Source: G963556115 sp963666605
GTDB lineage: Bacteria; Planctomycetota; SZUA-567
NCBI GenBank assembly: GCA_965140405.1
Contig: OZ223208.1
Location: 1,550,001 to 1,614,000, forward strand
Length of the DNA stretch: 64,000 nt
Direction: 5' to 3'
Position numbers and translations under genes: made by a program
Notes under the pieces: generated by a model
Told to the model about the DNA's origin: nothing
What the model saw: the letters and a program-made list of their open reading frames with translations, nothing else
Database searches by the model: none
Part shown: positions 35,643 through 44,768 of the stretch, piece after piece
Numbering within the stretch: position 1 is the stretch's first letter
Layout: each line of letters begins with the position of its first letter

Positions 35643-37022
35643 ATGGAAAAGATAATAATTGTAGATGATGATGAATTCATGAGAGAAGGGCTTGAAGAGA
35701 CTCTTGAGGATGGAAACTACATTATTAACAGTTTTGAAAATGCAGAGAGTGCAGTTGAAGCACTCAGTGACGGTACGGCCTCTATGTTAATTACTGACAT
35801 GCGAATGCCTGGTATGAGCGGGATGGAGTTACTTGAGAGAGTAAAAAAAGTTGATCCGAAACTCCCTGTTGTCATGATGACTGCGTTTGCTACTATTGAA
35901 ACTGCTGTTGAGGCTATGAAAAAAGGTGCATACGACTACATTATGAAGCCATTTGATGCTACTCAAATTGATGTAGTTGTTCAGAAAGCTTTAGAACACA
36001 GAAGACTACTTGTTGAAAATGAATACCTAAAAAAAGAACTTGCTGGGCGCTGGTCTGTAGAAGATTTTGTCGGTGATTCAAATATTATGCTGGATGCATT
36101 CGGTAAAATTAGACAGATTGCAGCAAGTAATGCTACTGTCTTTATCAGAGGGGAATCAGGTACTGGTAAAGAGTTGGTCGCAAAATCAATTCATGCTCAG
36201 AGCCCAAGACGCGAGAAACGCATGGTGCGGGTAAACTGTGCTGCTCTTTCGGCTGGTGTACTTGAAAGTGAGCTATTTGGACATGAGAAGGGTGCGTTTA
36301 CCGGTGCAGACAGAAGGCGTATTGGACGATTTGAAATGGCTGATGGTGGAACGATATTCTTGGACGAAGTATCTGAAATGGATCTCAACCTTCAAGGTAA
36401 GTTACTGAGAGTTCTACAGGAGAAAGAGTTTGAACGGGTGGGCTCTAGTGAGACAATCAAGTCTAATGTGAGGATTCTTGCAAGTTCTAATAGGGACATG
36501 GAGGAAGCTATAATAGATGGTACATTTAGACAAGATCTATATTATAGACTCAATGTTGTAAATGTAGAACTCCCGCCTCTACGTGATAGAAAAGAGGATA
36601 TACAGAGCCTTGTAGAGTATTTTATTTCAAAGTACAATATGGAGGAGGGGACACATGTCCAAGGTGTTAGTGAGGAGTCTTTAAGCCTTCTAAAGATGCA
36701 TGACTGGCCAGGAAATGTAAGAGAGCTTGAGAATCTCGTTGAAAGGGCTATAGTACTTGGAGATGGAATAATGCTCTCTGACAGTGTGATAAAAACCAGT
36801 ATCGAGAAAGCGCCTGGAGTAAATTCTAAAGAGTCTAGTGCTACTACTGGCGGTGGAGTGTTTGAGCCTAAAAAGCTTGAAGATATTGAGCGAGAGCATA
36901 TTGCTCGTATGTTGGAGTATAATAATAATCACCGCTCAAATACAGCCATTGCATTAGGGATAAGTGAGAGAAGTCTTAGAGATAGAATAAAGCGTTGGAA
37001 AGAAGCTGGTTTTGATATTTAG
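35643..37022 (+). CDS. NtrC-family sigma-54-dependent response regulator
   Basis: Protein of 459 residues. The receiver (1-120) has the acidic cluster VDDDE, phospho-acceptor D52 and K102. The AAA+ domain has Walker A GESGTGKE (170-177), the sigma-54-contact loop GAFTGA (217-222) and Walker B GGTIFLDE (235-242). A Fis-type HTH closes the protein (NTAIALGISERSLRDRIKRW). It binds enhancers and drives open-complex formation by RpoN. Because two sigma-54 promoters in this window sit before flgE and a gene of unknown role, it is a candidate flagellar activator (FlrC/FleR-like), though no kinase gene adjoins it on the same strand. A terminator overlaps its stop codon. Confidence 0.95.
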   Translation: MEKIIIVDDDEFMREGLEETLEDGNYIINSFENAESAVEALSDGTASMLITDMRMPGMSGMELLERVKKVDPKLPVVMMTAFATIETAVEAMKKGAYDYIMKPFDATQIDVVVQKALEHRRLLVENEYLKKELAGRWSVEDFVGDSNIMLDAFGKIRQIAASNATVFIRGESGTGKELVAKSIHAQSPRREKRMVRVNCAALSAGVLESELFGHEKGAFTGADRRRIGRFEMADGGTIFLDEVSEMDLNLQGKLLRVLQEKEFERVGSSETIKSNVRILASSNRDMEEAIIDGTFRQDLYYRLNVVNVELPPLRDRKEDIQSLVEYFISKYNMEEGTHVQGVSEESLSLLKMHDWPGNVRELENLVERAIVLGDGIMLSDSVIKTSIEKAPGVNSKESSATTGGGVFEPKKLEDIEREHIARMLEYNNNHRSNTAIALGISERSLRDRIKRWKEAGFDI

Positions 37023-37054
37023 AAAGACCTATAGATTTATCTATAGGTCTTTCT
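37021..37054. terminator. bidirectional hairpin between the NtrC-type gene and the hybrid kinase
   Basis: Perfect 16-bp stem AGAAAGACCTATAGAT/ATCTATAGGTCTTTCT around a two-base centre, overlapping the stop codon at 37020-37022. It separates converging genes. Confidence 0.85.
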
Positions 37055-37113
37055 AGTCGAGATTATTATGCGTTACTTTAATAATCAGTTCCTGTGTAAT
37101 ATATTATAAATGC

Positions 37114-39114
37114 TCAGCAAAAAATATTGCCAATATCCTGACTGTTTGCAATTTCAAATGACTCAAAATCGCCTATATTGATTTCTTTACTTAATTCCTC
37201 TAGTGGGAATTTTCTGCTATGCTCTGCCTCCAAGACAAAGATCGGCGGGAATATCTTCTCTGCGTGTAGTCCTTTAATAATCTCAACCACTGAATCAGGA
37301 GCTGTCGCTGACATACTGAGTACTATTGCGTCTGGATTGTACCTTCTCGCCTGAGTCAAGGTGTCTTCTACTGTTGTCGCGGTTACAGAATTACAACTGA
37401 ATACCTGTAGCTTTTGCGCTACTATCTCCTGCATCAATAAATCATCCTCAGCAATAAGTATTGTAAGTTCATCAGGTGAATCCAGAGGCTCAATAGGGTT
37501 TAGTGCTGCGTCTGGCTTGTCAGAAAGTGGGAGCGATATTTTGAATACTGCTCCACCTTTTTCTCCGTCTTCTACTGCAATTCTTCCATTATGATCTTTG
37601 ATAAGATCCCATGATATAGATAACCCAAGACCTGTACCTTCTCCAGATTTTTTTGTTGTGTAGAAGGTTTCAAAAATTTTACTCTTAATTTGATCAGGGA
37701 TACCTGTACCTGTATCAGCTACTTTAATTATTAGATAATTATCTACTTTACTTGTACTGATCGTCAAGGTACCACAGTGATGCATGGCGTGTGCTGCGTT
37801 GGTGATAAGGTTGATAAGAACTTGGGTTATTTGTTGAATATTTATGGGTAGTAAATATTCATCAAATTTATAATCCCTGATAACTTTGATCTCATTCTTT
37901 AGGAAGTTATGGCAGAGCAATAATGAATCGTCTATTGCTTCTGCAATATCATGAATCTCTTTATGGCTATTCGCTTTACTAGAAAAATTCTTCATACATT
38001 TTGCAATTTCACAAACTCGCTGGATGCCATCCTCCAGTGAGGCGAGTACACTATCGGTGCTCTCTAGGGTGCTAAATAACTTTGTCTTGCTTTCATCGCA
38101 TATCTGTTCATTTGAAATAGCCTGAAATATGGTAGGCATGGTCTTCATAAGAAGTTGGATGTTACCCTTGATATAACTTAGTGGATTGCTAATTTCATGG
38201 GCTATTCCTGCAGACATCGTTCCAAGTGCAGCAAGGCGCTCATTATGAATTATAATGTCAGAGCGTTCTTCTGCGAGATCTCTCATCTCCTTGCCAAACT
38301 TTTGCAGGTGCTTCTGGGCAATGATTTGGGAGGTTATGTTTTTACTAACACCGATAAGAAGTCTTGGTGTTCCGTCTGGATTGAATTCTGCAATTTTTGC
38401 ACGAGTAGATAGCCAGCGAGTAATTTTATTTCCAATTAAAATACGGCATTCAAAATCAAATGTGTTCTTGCTTGATTTTAGTGAGGCTGTAAATAATGAT
38501 ACTATTCGCTCCTTGTCTTCTGGATGAAGAAGCTCAAAAATTTCGTCTGAGCTTAGCTCTCTTGTATCATCCATACCGAGAACTTTATAGCTTGAAGGAC
38601 TTAAAGAGATCTCTTTGGTGTCAAAATCAAACTCCCAGATACCGTCAGTACTTATTTCCATTGCTCGTGAAAGGCGAACCTTATTTTCAGATAAATACTC
38701 CATATTTTGCTGACGTTCAATTTGTGACGTTACACGAGTTGATAGTTCGTCTGCGCACCATGGTTTACGAAGGAAGTCATTTGCTCCAAGACTAAAGCAC
38801 TCTTTGATTAGTTCCTCTTCCTCACTTACTGTCACGATGATTATTGGAGTATGAGCATGTTCTTTGAGCTTGCGAACATGTCTTACAAGTTCATTACCGT
38901 TCATACCTGGCATGAGCATATCGAAAAGGAATAGGGCAGGGGTAAAATTTTGCAGTTTGTTTAGAGCGTCTTCTCCAGTCACTGCTTCAGTAATATTTGT
39001 AAAGCCTTTAGTAGTTAGATCGTTCGTTAGCTTACGGCGTGAAATAGCAGAGTCATCAACAATCATTATTGGTGAGGCAAGTATAGAGGATGTAAGTTTT
39101 CTGTAAGAAGACAT
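37114..39114 (-). CDS. receiver-PAS-histidine kinase-pseudoreceiver protein
   Basis: Protein of 666 residues, soluble. The N-terminal receiver is intact (MIVDD, D65 in LFDMLMPGMNG, lysine in FLRKPW). A PAS domain follows (about 148-275; GIWEFDFDTKEISLS), then the kinase core with H-box SAGIAHEISNPLSYIKG, N-box LINLITNAAHAM and G-boxes DTGTGIPDQI and GEGTGLGLSI. The last 120 residues resemble a second receiver (ILIAEDDLLMQEIV) but the phospho-acceptor position is Ser (AIVLSMSAT), so it cannot be phosphorylated there. The kinase is probably switched by phosphorylation of its first receiver. It faces the NtrC-type regulator gene across a terminator, a plausible but unproven pair. Confidence 0.9.
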   Translation of the reverse strand: MSSYRKLTSSILASPIMIVDDSAISRRKLTNDLTTKGFTNITEAVTGEDALNKLQNFTPALFLFDMLMPGMNGNELVRHVRKLKEHAHTPIIIVTVSEEEELIKECFSLGANDFLRKPWCADELSTRVTSQIERQQNMEYLSENKVRLSRAMEISTDGIWEFDFDTKEISLSPSSYKVLGMDDTRELSSDEIFELLHPEDKERIVSLFTASLKSSKNTFDFECRILIGNKITRWLSTRAKIAEFNPDGTPRLLIGVSKNITSQIIAQKHLQKFGKEMRDLAEERSDIIIHNERLAALGTMSAGIAHEISNPLSYIKGNIQLLMKTMPTIFQAISNEQICDESKTKLFSTLESTDSVLASLEDGIQRVCEIAKCMKNFSSKANSHKEIHDIAEAIDDSLLLCHNFLKNEIKVIRDYKFDEYLLPINIQQITQVLINLITNAAHAMHHCGTLTISTSKVDNYLIIKVADTGTGIPDQIKSKIFETFYTTKKSGEGTGLGLSISWDLIKDHNGRIAVEDGEKGGAVFKISLPLSDKPDAALNPIEPLDSPDELTILIAEDDLLMQEIVAQKLQVFSCNSVTATTVEDTLTQARRYNPDAIVLSMSATAPDSVVEIIKGLHAEKIFPPIFVLEAEHSRKFPLEELSKEINIGDFESFEIANSQDIGNIFC

Positions 39115-39289
39115 ACTATTTCCTTAAAATTAAAGAGCAATTTCAATTTAATAAAATGTAATTTTAAAATCAATGATACTTTATTATAATTGGTGAATTT
39201 AAATATTACAAGCTAAAAATAATCTACGGTGGTGTAGGTTGTCGTCGTATGTTGTTGCGCTGTATAGTTATGTTGGTTTATCGAAGCTT

Positions 39290-39898
39290 TTATATGAGTT
39301 CTTTTGTCATAATATAATCATCCATTTTGTGGCCATCACCTATATCTTTTATAATGTCATCTGTTATCTCAAAGCCACATTCTTTATAGAAGTTTATGCT
39401 TCCGGAATTACTTTTTGCAACTGAAAGGTAGAGTGCGGGTAGTGAGCGATTTCTCCCTAATGAAGAGATAAATTGTATCGTTTTTGCACCAATTTTTCTT
39501 CCTCTGTACTCCTCTTTGATATATATCCTGCTAAGAAAGAGTCTTTTGGACTCGTTCTTAATGCCAAAATATCCTATCGCTTCTTCAGAATACATAATTA
39601 GGTAATACTCTAAGCCGCCTACCATGTCCTTTATAATTGTATCTGGAGCATACATCAGTTTAAGCATATATTCTACAGTATCTCTACCGATAATTGGAAT
39701 GTAATGCTTTCTCCAAATTTCTTTAGCTAGTTTGTTTATCAGAGAAGCATCCTCTTTTGAGGCTTTTACAAACTCTGTTTTTAGGTTAGGGACTTTGGGT
39801 TTGGTATGATTCATATTTATTATCCTCCCGATCATATATATAATGATAACAATCAAAAAAATAGTTGGAGCTATTAAGAGTAAATACAGTGGATTCAT
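39290..39898 (-). CDS. membrane-anchored GNAT N-acetyltransferase
   Basis: Protein of 202 residues. Residues 5-25 form one TM segment, then a GNAT domain: VKASKEDASLINKLAKEIWR at the start, LSRIYIKEEYRGRKIGAKTI as the acetyl-CoA loop (R-x-x-x-I-G in place of the usual R/Q-x-x-G-x-G/A) and LYLSVAKSNSGSINFYKECG as motif B. Cytoplasmic side catalysis by acetyl transfer to an amine; substrate unknown. The N-terminal anchor is unusual for a GNAT enzyme. It follows guaA on the same strand after a hairpin. Confidence 0.85.
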   Translation of the reverse strand: MNPLYLLLIAPTIFLIVIIIYMIGRIINMNHTKPKVPNLKTEFVKASKEDASLINKLAKEIWRKHYIPIIGRDTVEYMLKLMYAPDTIIKDMVGGLEYYLIMYSEEAIGYFGIKNESKRLFLSRIYIKEEYRGRKIGAKTIQFISSLGRNRSLPALYLSVAKSNSGSINFYKECGFEITDDIIKDIGDGHKMDDYIMTKELI

Positions 39899-39928
39899 TA
39901 GTGTCGATTAATCCTCGGGATAATTAAA

Positions 39929-39967
39929 TAACCCCACAGTAGAGGTCTATAGGCTACCGTGGAGTTA
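39929..39967 (-). terminator. hairpin after guaA
   Basis: Stem TAACCCCACAGTAG/CTACCGTGGAGTTA with two mismatches, between guaA (ends 40048) and the GNAT gene. No long U-run. Confidence 0.6.
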
Positions 39968-40047
39968 TTAGTTCAAGATATACCGCTATTATAAAGTACC
40001 TAATAATACTAATTCTAGTTTAACTGTACCAGCTTTCAGTGTGTCTA

Positions 40048-41595
40048 TTATTCCCACTCGATGGTGCTTGGCGGTTTGCTAGAGATGTCATAAACTACTC
40101 TGTTGACTCCGCGTACTTCATTTATAATACGTGTGCTGATCTTGCCTAGAAGTTCGTATGGTAGGTTTACCCAATCGGCTGTCATGCCGTCTAAGCTTTC
40201 TACAACCCTAAGGGCTAATGCATTCTCATAAGTTCTTTCGTCACCCATAACGCCGACTGACTCGATAGGTAGTAGTACACCAAATGCCTGCCATACCTTG
40301 TGGTACCAACCTGCTGCATGGATCTCTTGCATAATAATATCATCAGCTTCTTGCAGTATCGCTACTCTTTTAGCATTTACTTCGCCGAGAATTCTAACTG
40401 CTAGTCCAGGACCAGGGAATGGGTGGCGCCAGATAAGACTTTCAGGCATTCCAAGCTCAGCACCAATCTCACGTACCTCATCTTTGAAGAGTAATCTTAG
40501 TGGCTCTAGTAGATCCAGACCTAATTTCTCTGGGAGTCCACCAACATTGTGGTGGCTCTTGATGACTGCCGTAGGACCGCCATGAGCAGATACTGACTCA
40601 ATAACGTCTGGGTAGAGTGTACCCTGAGCAAGGTATTTTGCTCCTTCAATCTTTTTTGCTTCAGCTTCAAATACTTCAATAAAGGCATGACCAATAATCT
40701 TTCGCTTGGTCTCTGGATCGGTAACGCCTGCTAGCTTGTCAAGGAATAGATCTTTAGCATCAATAGGAATTAGATTTAGATCGTAGTCACGTCTATAGCC
40801 GTTTACCACTCTGGAGAATTCGTCCTTACGTAGTACACCATTATCTACAAAGATACAGTGTAGTTGGTCACCTATTGCTTTATGTAGCAGTACTGCTACT
40901 ACTGAACTGTCTACACCACCTGAAAGGCCAAGAATGACTTGTGAGTCGCCAACTTCGTTTCTAATATTCTTTATAGCTGTCTCTACAAAACTGCTCATTT
41001 CCCAGTCGCCGCGTGCTTTGACAACATTGTATAGGAAGTTTCTAAGTATCTCTTTGCCCTTTGGGGTATGCGCTACTTCTGGGTGGAACTGTACCCCATA
41101 GAAGCCTCTGTTGTAATCAGCAATAGCTGCGTGCGGACAGGTGCTTGTCTTGGCAATACTATGAAAACCTTCTGGGAGGTGCTCAATCTGATCGCCATGG
41201 CTCATCCATACACCCATATCAATTGGTAGATTATGGAAGAGGTCATTATTGCCTTGAACAATTATATCTGCGTGTCCAAACTCTCTCGACTCCGCAGGGT
41301 GAACCTTGCCGCCTAACGCTTCACACATAAATTGGCAACCATAGCAGATTCCGAGAATCGGAATCCCCATTTCAAATATTTTTGGATCGCACTTTGGAGC
41401 ATGTTCTGCATAAACATTGGCAGGGCCGCCAGATAGTATAATGCCGTCTGGAGCTGCGTCCTTGATCTCTTTGATATCGATATGGCATGGCATTATACGT
41501 GCAAACACCTTCTGCTCACGTACTCTACGAGCTATCAATTGGGCGTACTGGCTACCAAAATCAATAACTATGACTGTTTGTTGTTTATCGCTCAT
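40048..41595 (-). CDS. guaA: GMP synthase (glutamine-hydrolysing)
   Basis: Protein of 515 residues, full length. N-terminal class I amidotransferase with ILGICYGCQFMCEALGG (nucleophile Cys) and the His/Glu pair in YGVQFHPEVAHT. Central ATP pyrophosphatase with the P-loop LGLSGGVDSSVVAVLL. C-terminal dimerisation domain ends in VYDISSKPPSTIEWE. It turns XMP into GMP in the cytoplasm. It lies 140 bases downstream of guaB on the same strand, the common guaBA order. Confidence 0.98.
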   Translation of the reverse strand: MSDKQQTVIVIDFGSQYAQLIARRVREQKVFARIMPCHIDIKEIKDAAPDGIILSGGPANVYAEHAPKCDPKIFEMGIPILGICYGCQFMCEALGGKVHPAESREFGHADIIVQGNNDLFHNLPIDMGVWMSHGDQIEHLPEGFHSIAKTSTCPHAAIADYNRGFYGVQFHPEVAHTPKGKEILRNFLYNVVKARGDWEMSSFVETAIKNIRNEVGDSQVILGLSGGVDSSVVAVLLHKAIGDQLHCIFVDNGVLRKDEFSRVVNGYRRDYDLNLIPIDAKDLFLDKLAGVTDPETKRKIIGHAFIEVFEAEAKKIEGAKYLAQGTLYPDVIESVSAHGGPTAVIKSHHNVGGLPEKLGLDLLEPLRLLFKDEVREIGAELGMPESLIWRHPFPGPGLAVRILGEVNAKRVAILQEADDIIMQEIHAAGWYHKVWQAFGVLLPIESVGVMGDERTYENALALRVVESLDGMTADWVNLPYELLGKISTRIINEVRGVNRVVYDISSKPPSTIEWE

Positions 41596-41735
41596 GATCT
41601 TTGCTTTAGGCTTCCTCTCTCAGGTTTTGTTTGTGGTTCATATAGTTTTTATAGTAGTAATGCTTTCAATATTATTATAAAATCAAGCAATTTTATGTTA
41701 CATCAGATTTGCTTGATCCTCATGGCAGAGGCTGT

Positions 41736-43193
41736 CTAGATACTGTAGTTTGGAGCTTCTCTAGTTATTTGTACATCGTGTGGATGGCTCTCTGTAAGAC
41801 CTGCACTAGAGATACGTATGAACTTCGCCCTAGCCTTTAGCTCTTCGATTGTGTTTGCACCTACATACCCCATACCACTGCGAAGACCTCCAACAAGTTG
41901 GAAGACAAATGGCGCAAGAGGGCCTTTACTAGGAACTCTACCTTCAATACCTTCTGGTACCATTTTGTCTGTAGCGCTGCCAGCCTGCTTGTATCTATCG
42001 CCACTACCCTTGCTCATCGCTCCCAAGCTCCCCATGCCTCTATAGCTTTTAAAGGTTCTACCTTGGTGGATAAATAAATCTCCTGGTGTTTCATCTGTAC
42101 CCGCAAGTAGGCTACCAAGCATAACGCACTGCCCACCAGTTGCTAAGGCTTTTACAATATCACCAGAGATACGGATACCTCCATCAGCAATTACTGGGAT
42201 CTTTTTTGGGTGTGCTGCTCTACTAACAGCCCAGATGGCTGATAGCTGAGGAACTCCGATACCTGCAATAACTCGGGTTGTACATATAGAGCCAGGTCCG
42301 ATGCCTACTTTAAGGCCATCTGCTCCAGCTTCTATAAGTTCTTCTGCTGCTTCTTTCGTTGCAATATTACCAGCTACAATATCTATTTTGTCTCCGTGAG
42401 CACTTTTGTAGCGTTTGACTGCATCAATAACATTCTGAGAGTGGCCGTGGGCTGTATCAACGACAATGACATCAACTTCAGCATCAACGAGCAGCTTTAC
42501 TCTTTCATCATCATTAATACCTACTGCGGCTCCGCAGATTAGTCTACCCCGACCGTCTCTAGTTGCTAGTGGGAACTTATCCATATTATTAATATCACGG
42601 ATAGTGATAAGGCCTGCAAGTTTATTTTCTTCGTCAACAAGAAGTAGCTTTTCTACCTTATTCTTGTGTAGAATGTCTCTTGCTTCTAGTAGTGATGTGT
42701 TCGTAGGAGCCACAACTAGTGGGTTTGTAGTCATAACCTCACTTACAGGAACGTCATAATCAACTTGGAAGCGAAGGTCTCGTTTAGTAAGTATACCGGC
42801 TATAGTGTTGTCATCATTTAAAATAGGAATACCAGAGATACCATTCTGGTTCATTATATCTATAGCCTTACGGACTGGTTCAGCTGGCTTCATGGAGAAT
42901 GGGTCTGTAATGACTCCATTCTCACTGCGCTTTACAATGTCTACCTGAGTCTGTTGTTCTTCTGGAGTCATGTTCTTATGAATAATTCCTATGCCTCCTT
43001 GTTCGGCAAGTGCAATAGCCATATTGCACTCTGTGACGGTGTCCATTGCCGCACTAGCTACAGGAATCTTAAGTTCAATATTTCGTGAAAATTTGGTAGA
43101 AGTATCGACTTCAGAGGGGATTAAGTCGCTTTTCTGGGGTACTAAGAGAACATCATCAAATGTTAGCCCTTCCCAACTTGGAAATGTTTCCAT
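41736..43193 (-). CDS. guaB: inosine-5'-monophosphate dehydrogenase
   Basis: Protein of 485 residues, full length. TFDDVLLVPQKSDLIPSEVD at the start, two CBS motifs at about 95-205 (nucleotide-sensing Bateman domain), then the catalytic loop KVGIGPGSICTTRVIAG with the active Cys, and MGSLGAMSKGS and YKQAGSATDKMVPEGIEGRV for the flap. It converts IMP to XMP with NAD+, the committed step to GMP. Forms an operon with guaA. Confidence 0.98.
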   Translation of the reverse strand: METFPSWEGLTFDDVLLVPQKSDLIPSEVDTSTKFSRNIELKIPVASAAMDTVTECNMAIALAEQGGIGIIHKNMTPEEQQTQVDIVKRSENGVITDPFSMKPAEPVRKAIDIMNQNGISGIPILNDDNTIAGILTKRDLRFQVDYDVPVSEVMTTNPLVVAPTNTSLLEARDILHKNKVEKLLLVDEENKLAGLITIRDINNMDKFPLATRDGRGRLICGAAVGINDDERVKLLVDAEVDVIVVDTAHGHSQNVIDAVKRYKSAHGDKIDIVAGNIATKEAAEELIEAGADGLKVGIGPGSICTTRVIAGIGVPQLSAIWAVSRAAHPKKIPVIADGGIRISGDIVKALATGGQCVMLGSLLAGTDETPGDLFIHQGRTFKSYRGMGSLGAMSKGSGDRYKQAGSATDKMVPEGIEGRVPSKGPLAPFVFQLVGGLRSGMGYVGANTIEELKARAKFIRISSAGLTESHPHDVQITREAPNYSI

Positions 43194-43676
43194 CGTGTTT
43201 CTCCTTATTATATGAATTGTTATTATTATTTTTTTAGCAAGTAGTGAATTATAAGGTTAAGATGCTAGGTTGTCAAGGACTTGGGTCTATTGTTTCTACC
43301 TTTATCTAGATAACTTTGGTATCTTCAGTTATTACCAATCTTCTGGCTATTTGAGAGATATCCACATTTTATCACAAGTCGGCAGTTTGTGCCGTCATGA
43401 TCGTTCATATTAGGTGCTCCTTGCCTAATTACTGTGCTATAATCTATATTACAAAAAATAAATCCGGTGAAAGTTGACGTGTAAGATGTTGTGTGTAAAT
43501 GGGTTATGTGTCTATTCGTTAATAGTTGGCAGTTGAGGTTTCTGGAACAACCTTTGCCAAAACTACTGTGGAATTATGCCGTATGGAGAGAATGGGACTT
43601 TCCGTACTTTGGGATCACTGGAATTCAACTAGGAGTGGATGCCTAATTTTGACTTTCAGAATAAGGGAGCGAAGAT
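43194..43676. other. intergenic region before the flagellar operon, with a possible structured leader
   Basis: 483 bases. An extended -10 promoter ends at 43443. From 43468 to 43658 the plus strand can fold: a closing stem TGAAAGT/ACTTTCA, a hairpin around 43533-43563 (AGGTT/AACCT with GGCA/TGCC outside) and a strong hairpin GTATGGAGAG/CTTTCCGTAC at 43581-43607. It matches no riboswitch or small RNA that I recognise. Confidence 0.45.
43435..43443 (+). promoter_or_regulatory. extended -10 promoter before the flagellar operon
   Basis: TGCTATAAT: TG-x-TATAAT, an ideal extended -10. The -35 region (TGCTCC at 43415-43420) is weak. It is upstream of the possible structured leader and the 53-residue gene. 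Confidence 0.55.
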
Positions 43677-43838
43677 ATGCAATTTGATAATGGAATGTTT
43701 AATGACTCATTTAGGGCACTCAGCCCTGAAAAGCTTGGAGTTTCGGTTCTAGAGCTATGTGCTGAAGACTACCACTGTTCGAATGAGTATGAAGAGTATG
43801 AGCAAAAAAAGTGGCTTAAAAGTTCTGAAGAGGAGTAA
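43677..43838 (+). CDS. 53-residue protein leading the flgF operon
   Basis: Small ORF: ATG 43677, TAA 43836-43838, with GGGAG eight bases before the start. The protein begins MQFDNGMFNDSFRALSPEKL, continues with VSVLELCAEDYHCSNEYEEY and ends KKWLKSSEEE. It has two Cys and many acidic residues, and looks helical and soluble. Its stop codon is three bases before the flgF ATG, and its last codons (GAGGAG) are the flgF ribosome site, which argues for real translation coupled to flgF. No family recognised; possibly a chaperone-like or regulatory peptide for the rod genes. Confidence 0.7.
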   Translation: MQFDNGMFNDSFRALSPEKLGVSVLELCAEDYHCSNEYEEYEQKKWLKSSEEE

Positions 43839-43841
43839 TAA

Positions 43842-44642
43842 ATGATATATGGAATGTACCTCTCATGTATGGGAGCTATGGTAGAATCAGCAAAGCATGA
43901 TACTACAGCAAATAATTTAGCGAATACCCAGACTGCAGGTTTCAAACCTGACTTTGCAATATTCAAAGATATTCCAGCAGAAAGTGTTAAAAAAGGTCTT
44001 GGGAGGAGAGAGTCCGACTTGATTCTTGAAAAAACTGGCGGTGGTGTGTGGATGGATAGAACTGTGAGCGATTTTTCTGCTGGGCCTTTACAAGAGACTG
44101 GAAATACTTGGGATCTGGCTATTAATGATAAAAATGGCACAGTAAGTTTCTTCAAGGTACAGCCTCAAGGAGAGGAGGGGACTGTCCGTTATTCGAGAAA
44201 TGGTAATATGACTATCAATGGTGAAGGGATGCTTGTCAATACAAGTGGTGATTATATCCTTGATCAGAATAACCAAACAATTCTCGTACCTGATAATGGA
44301 GAAGCAACAGTTTCAAGATCTGGACAGATCGTACTGCATGATGGAAATGAGTTTATTGAAGTTGCTCAGATTGGGTTGGCAAGTACGACACTTGAAGATG
44401 CTCAGAGAGGATTGAAAAAACTTGGTGATAGCCTTTATGAGCCTGATACAGCAACTCTTATTGAACGTCCGGCAGAGACGACAATAGCGTCTGGAGTAGT
44501 TGAAAGGTCGGCAGTTGATCCTGTAAATGAGATGGTAAGCATGATTGAAGGTCAGCGAGCATACGACTTGAACATGAGATTCTTATCAATGCAGGATAGC
44601 TCTCTTGGTGCGGCAATTCAAAGGTTGAATGGCTCGGCTTAA
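43842..44642 (+). CDS. flgF: flagellar proximal-rod protein, FlgF-type
   Basis: Protein of 266 residues of the rod/hook family: TTANNLANTQTAGFKPDF (ANxxTxGFK motif) near residue 25, a central beta region (RYSRNGNMTINGEGMLVN) and the C-terminal SAVDPVNEMVSMIEGQRAYDLN helix. It is first of two rod genes, followed by flgG, as usual for FlgF. It is exported by the flagellar type III system without a cleaved signal and joins the rod in the periplasm. Confidence 0.9.
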   Translation: MIYGMYLSCMGAMVESAKHDTTANNLANTQTAGFKPDFAIFKDIPAESVKKGLGRRESDLILEKTGGGVWMDRTVSDFSAGPLQETGNTWDLAINDKNGTVSFFKVQPQGEEGTVRYSRNGNMTINGEGMLVNTSGDYILDQNNQTILVPDNGEATVSRSGQIVLHDGNEFIEVAQIGLASTTLEDAQRGLKKLGDSLYEPDTATLIERPAETTIASGVVERSAVDPVNEMVSMIEGQRAYDLNMRFLSMQDSSLGAAIQRLNGSA

Positions 44643-44768
44643 GAAGTATTAAATTGATGCTTTTAGTGTTAATTTGTAAAAGAAATAACGCTGATAGTTG
44701 AAAAATAGAGATATTTGTTAAACTTGAACGGTAGTAGTTGACGATACAGAGAGTGGAGGTAGTTTAAT

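Noticed and set aside
43379..43395. GGCAGTTTGTGCC as a sigma-54 promoter
   Set aside because: GG and GC are eight, not ten, bases apart; the sequence is a short hairpin.
43532..43548. TGGCAG-N5-GTTTC as a sigma-54 promoter for the flgF operon
   Set aside because: The -12 GC is missing.
43500..43676. tRNA, 4.5S RNA, tmRNA or known riboswitch in the flagellar leader
   Set aside because: No TpsiC-like GGTTCRANNCC element, no 4.5S GNAR-loop core and no known aptamer core could be matched by eye; kept only as an unnamed structured candidate.
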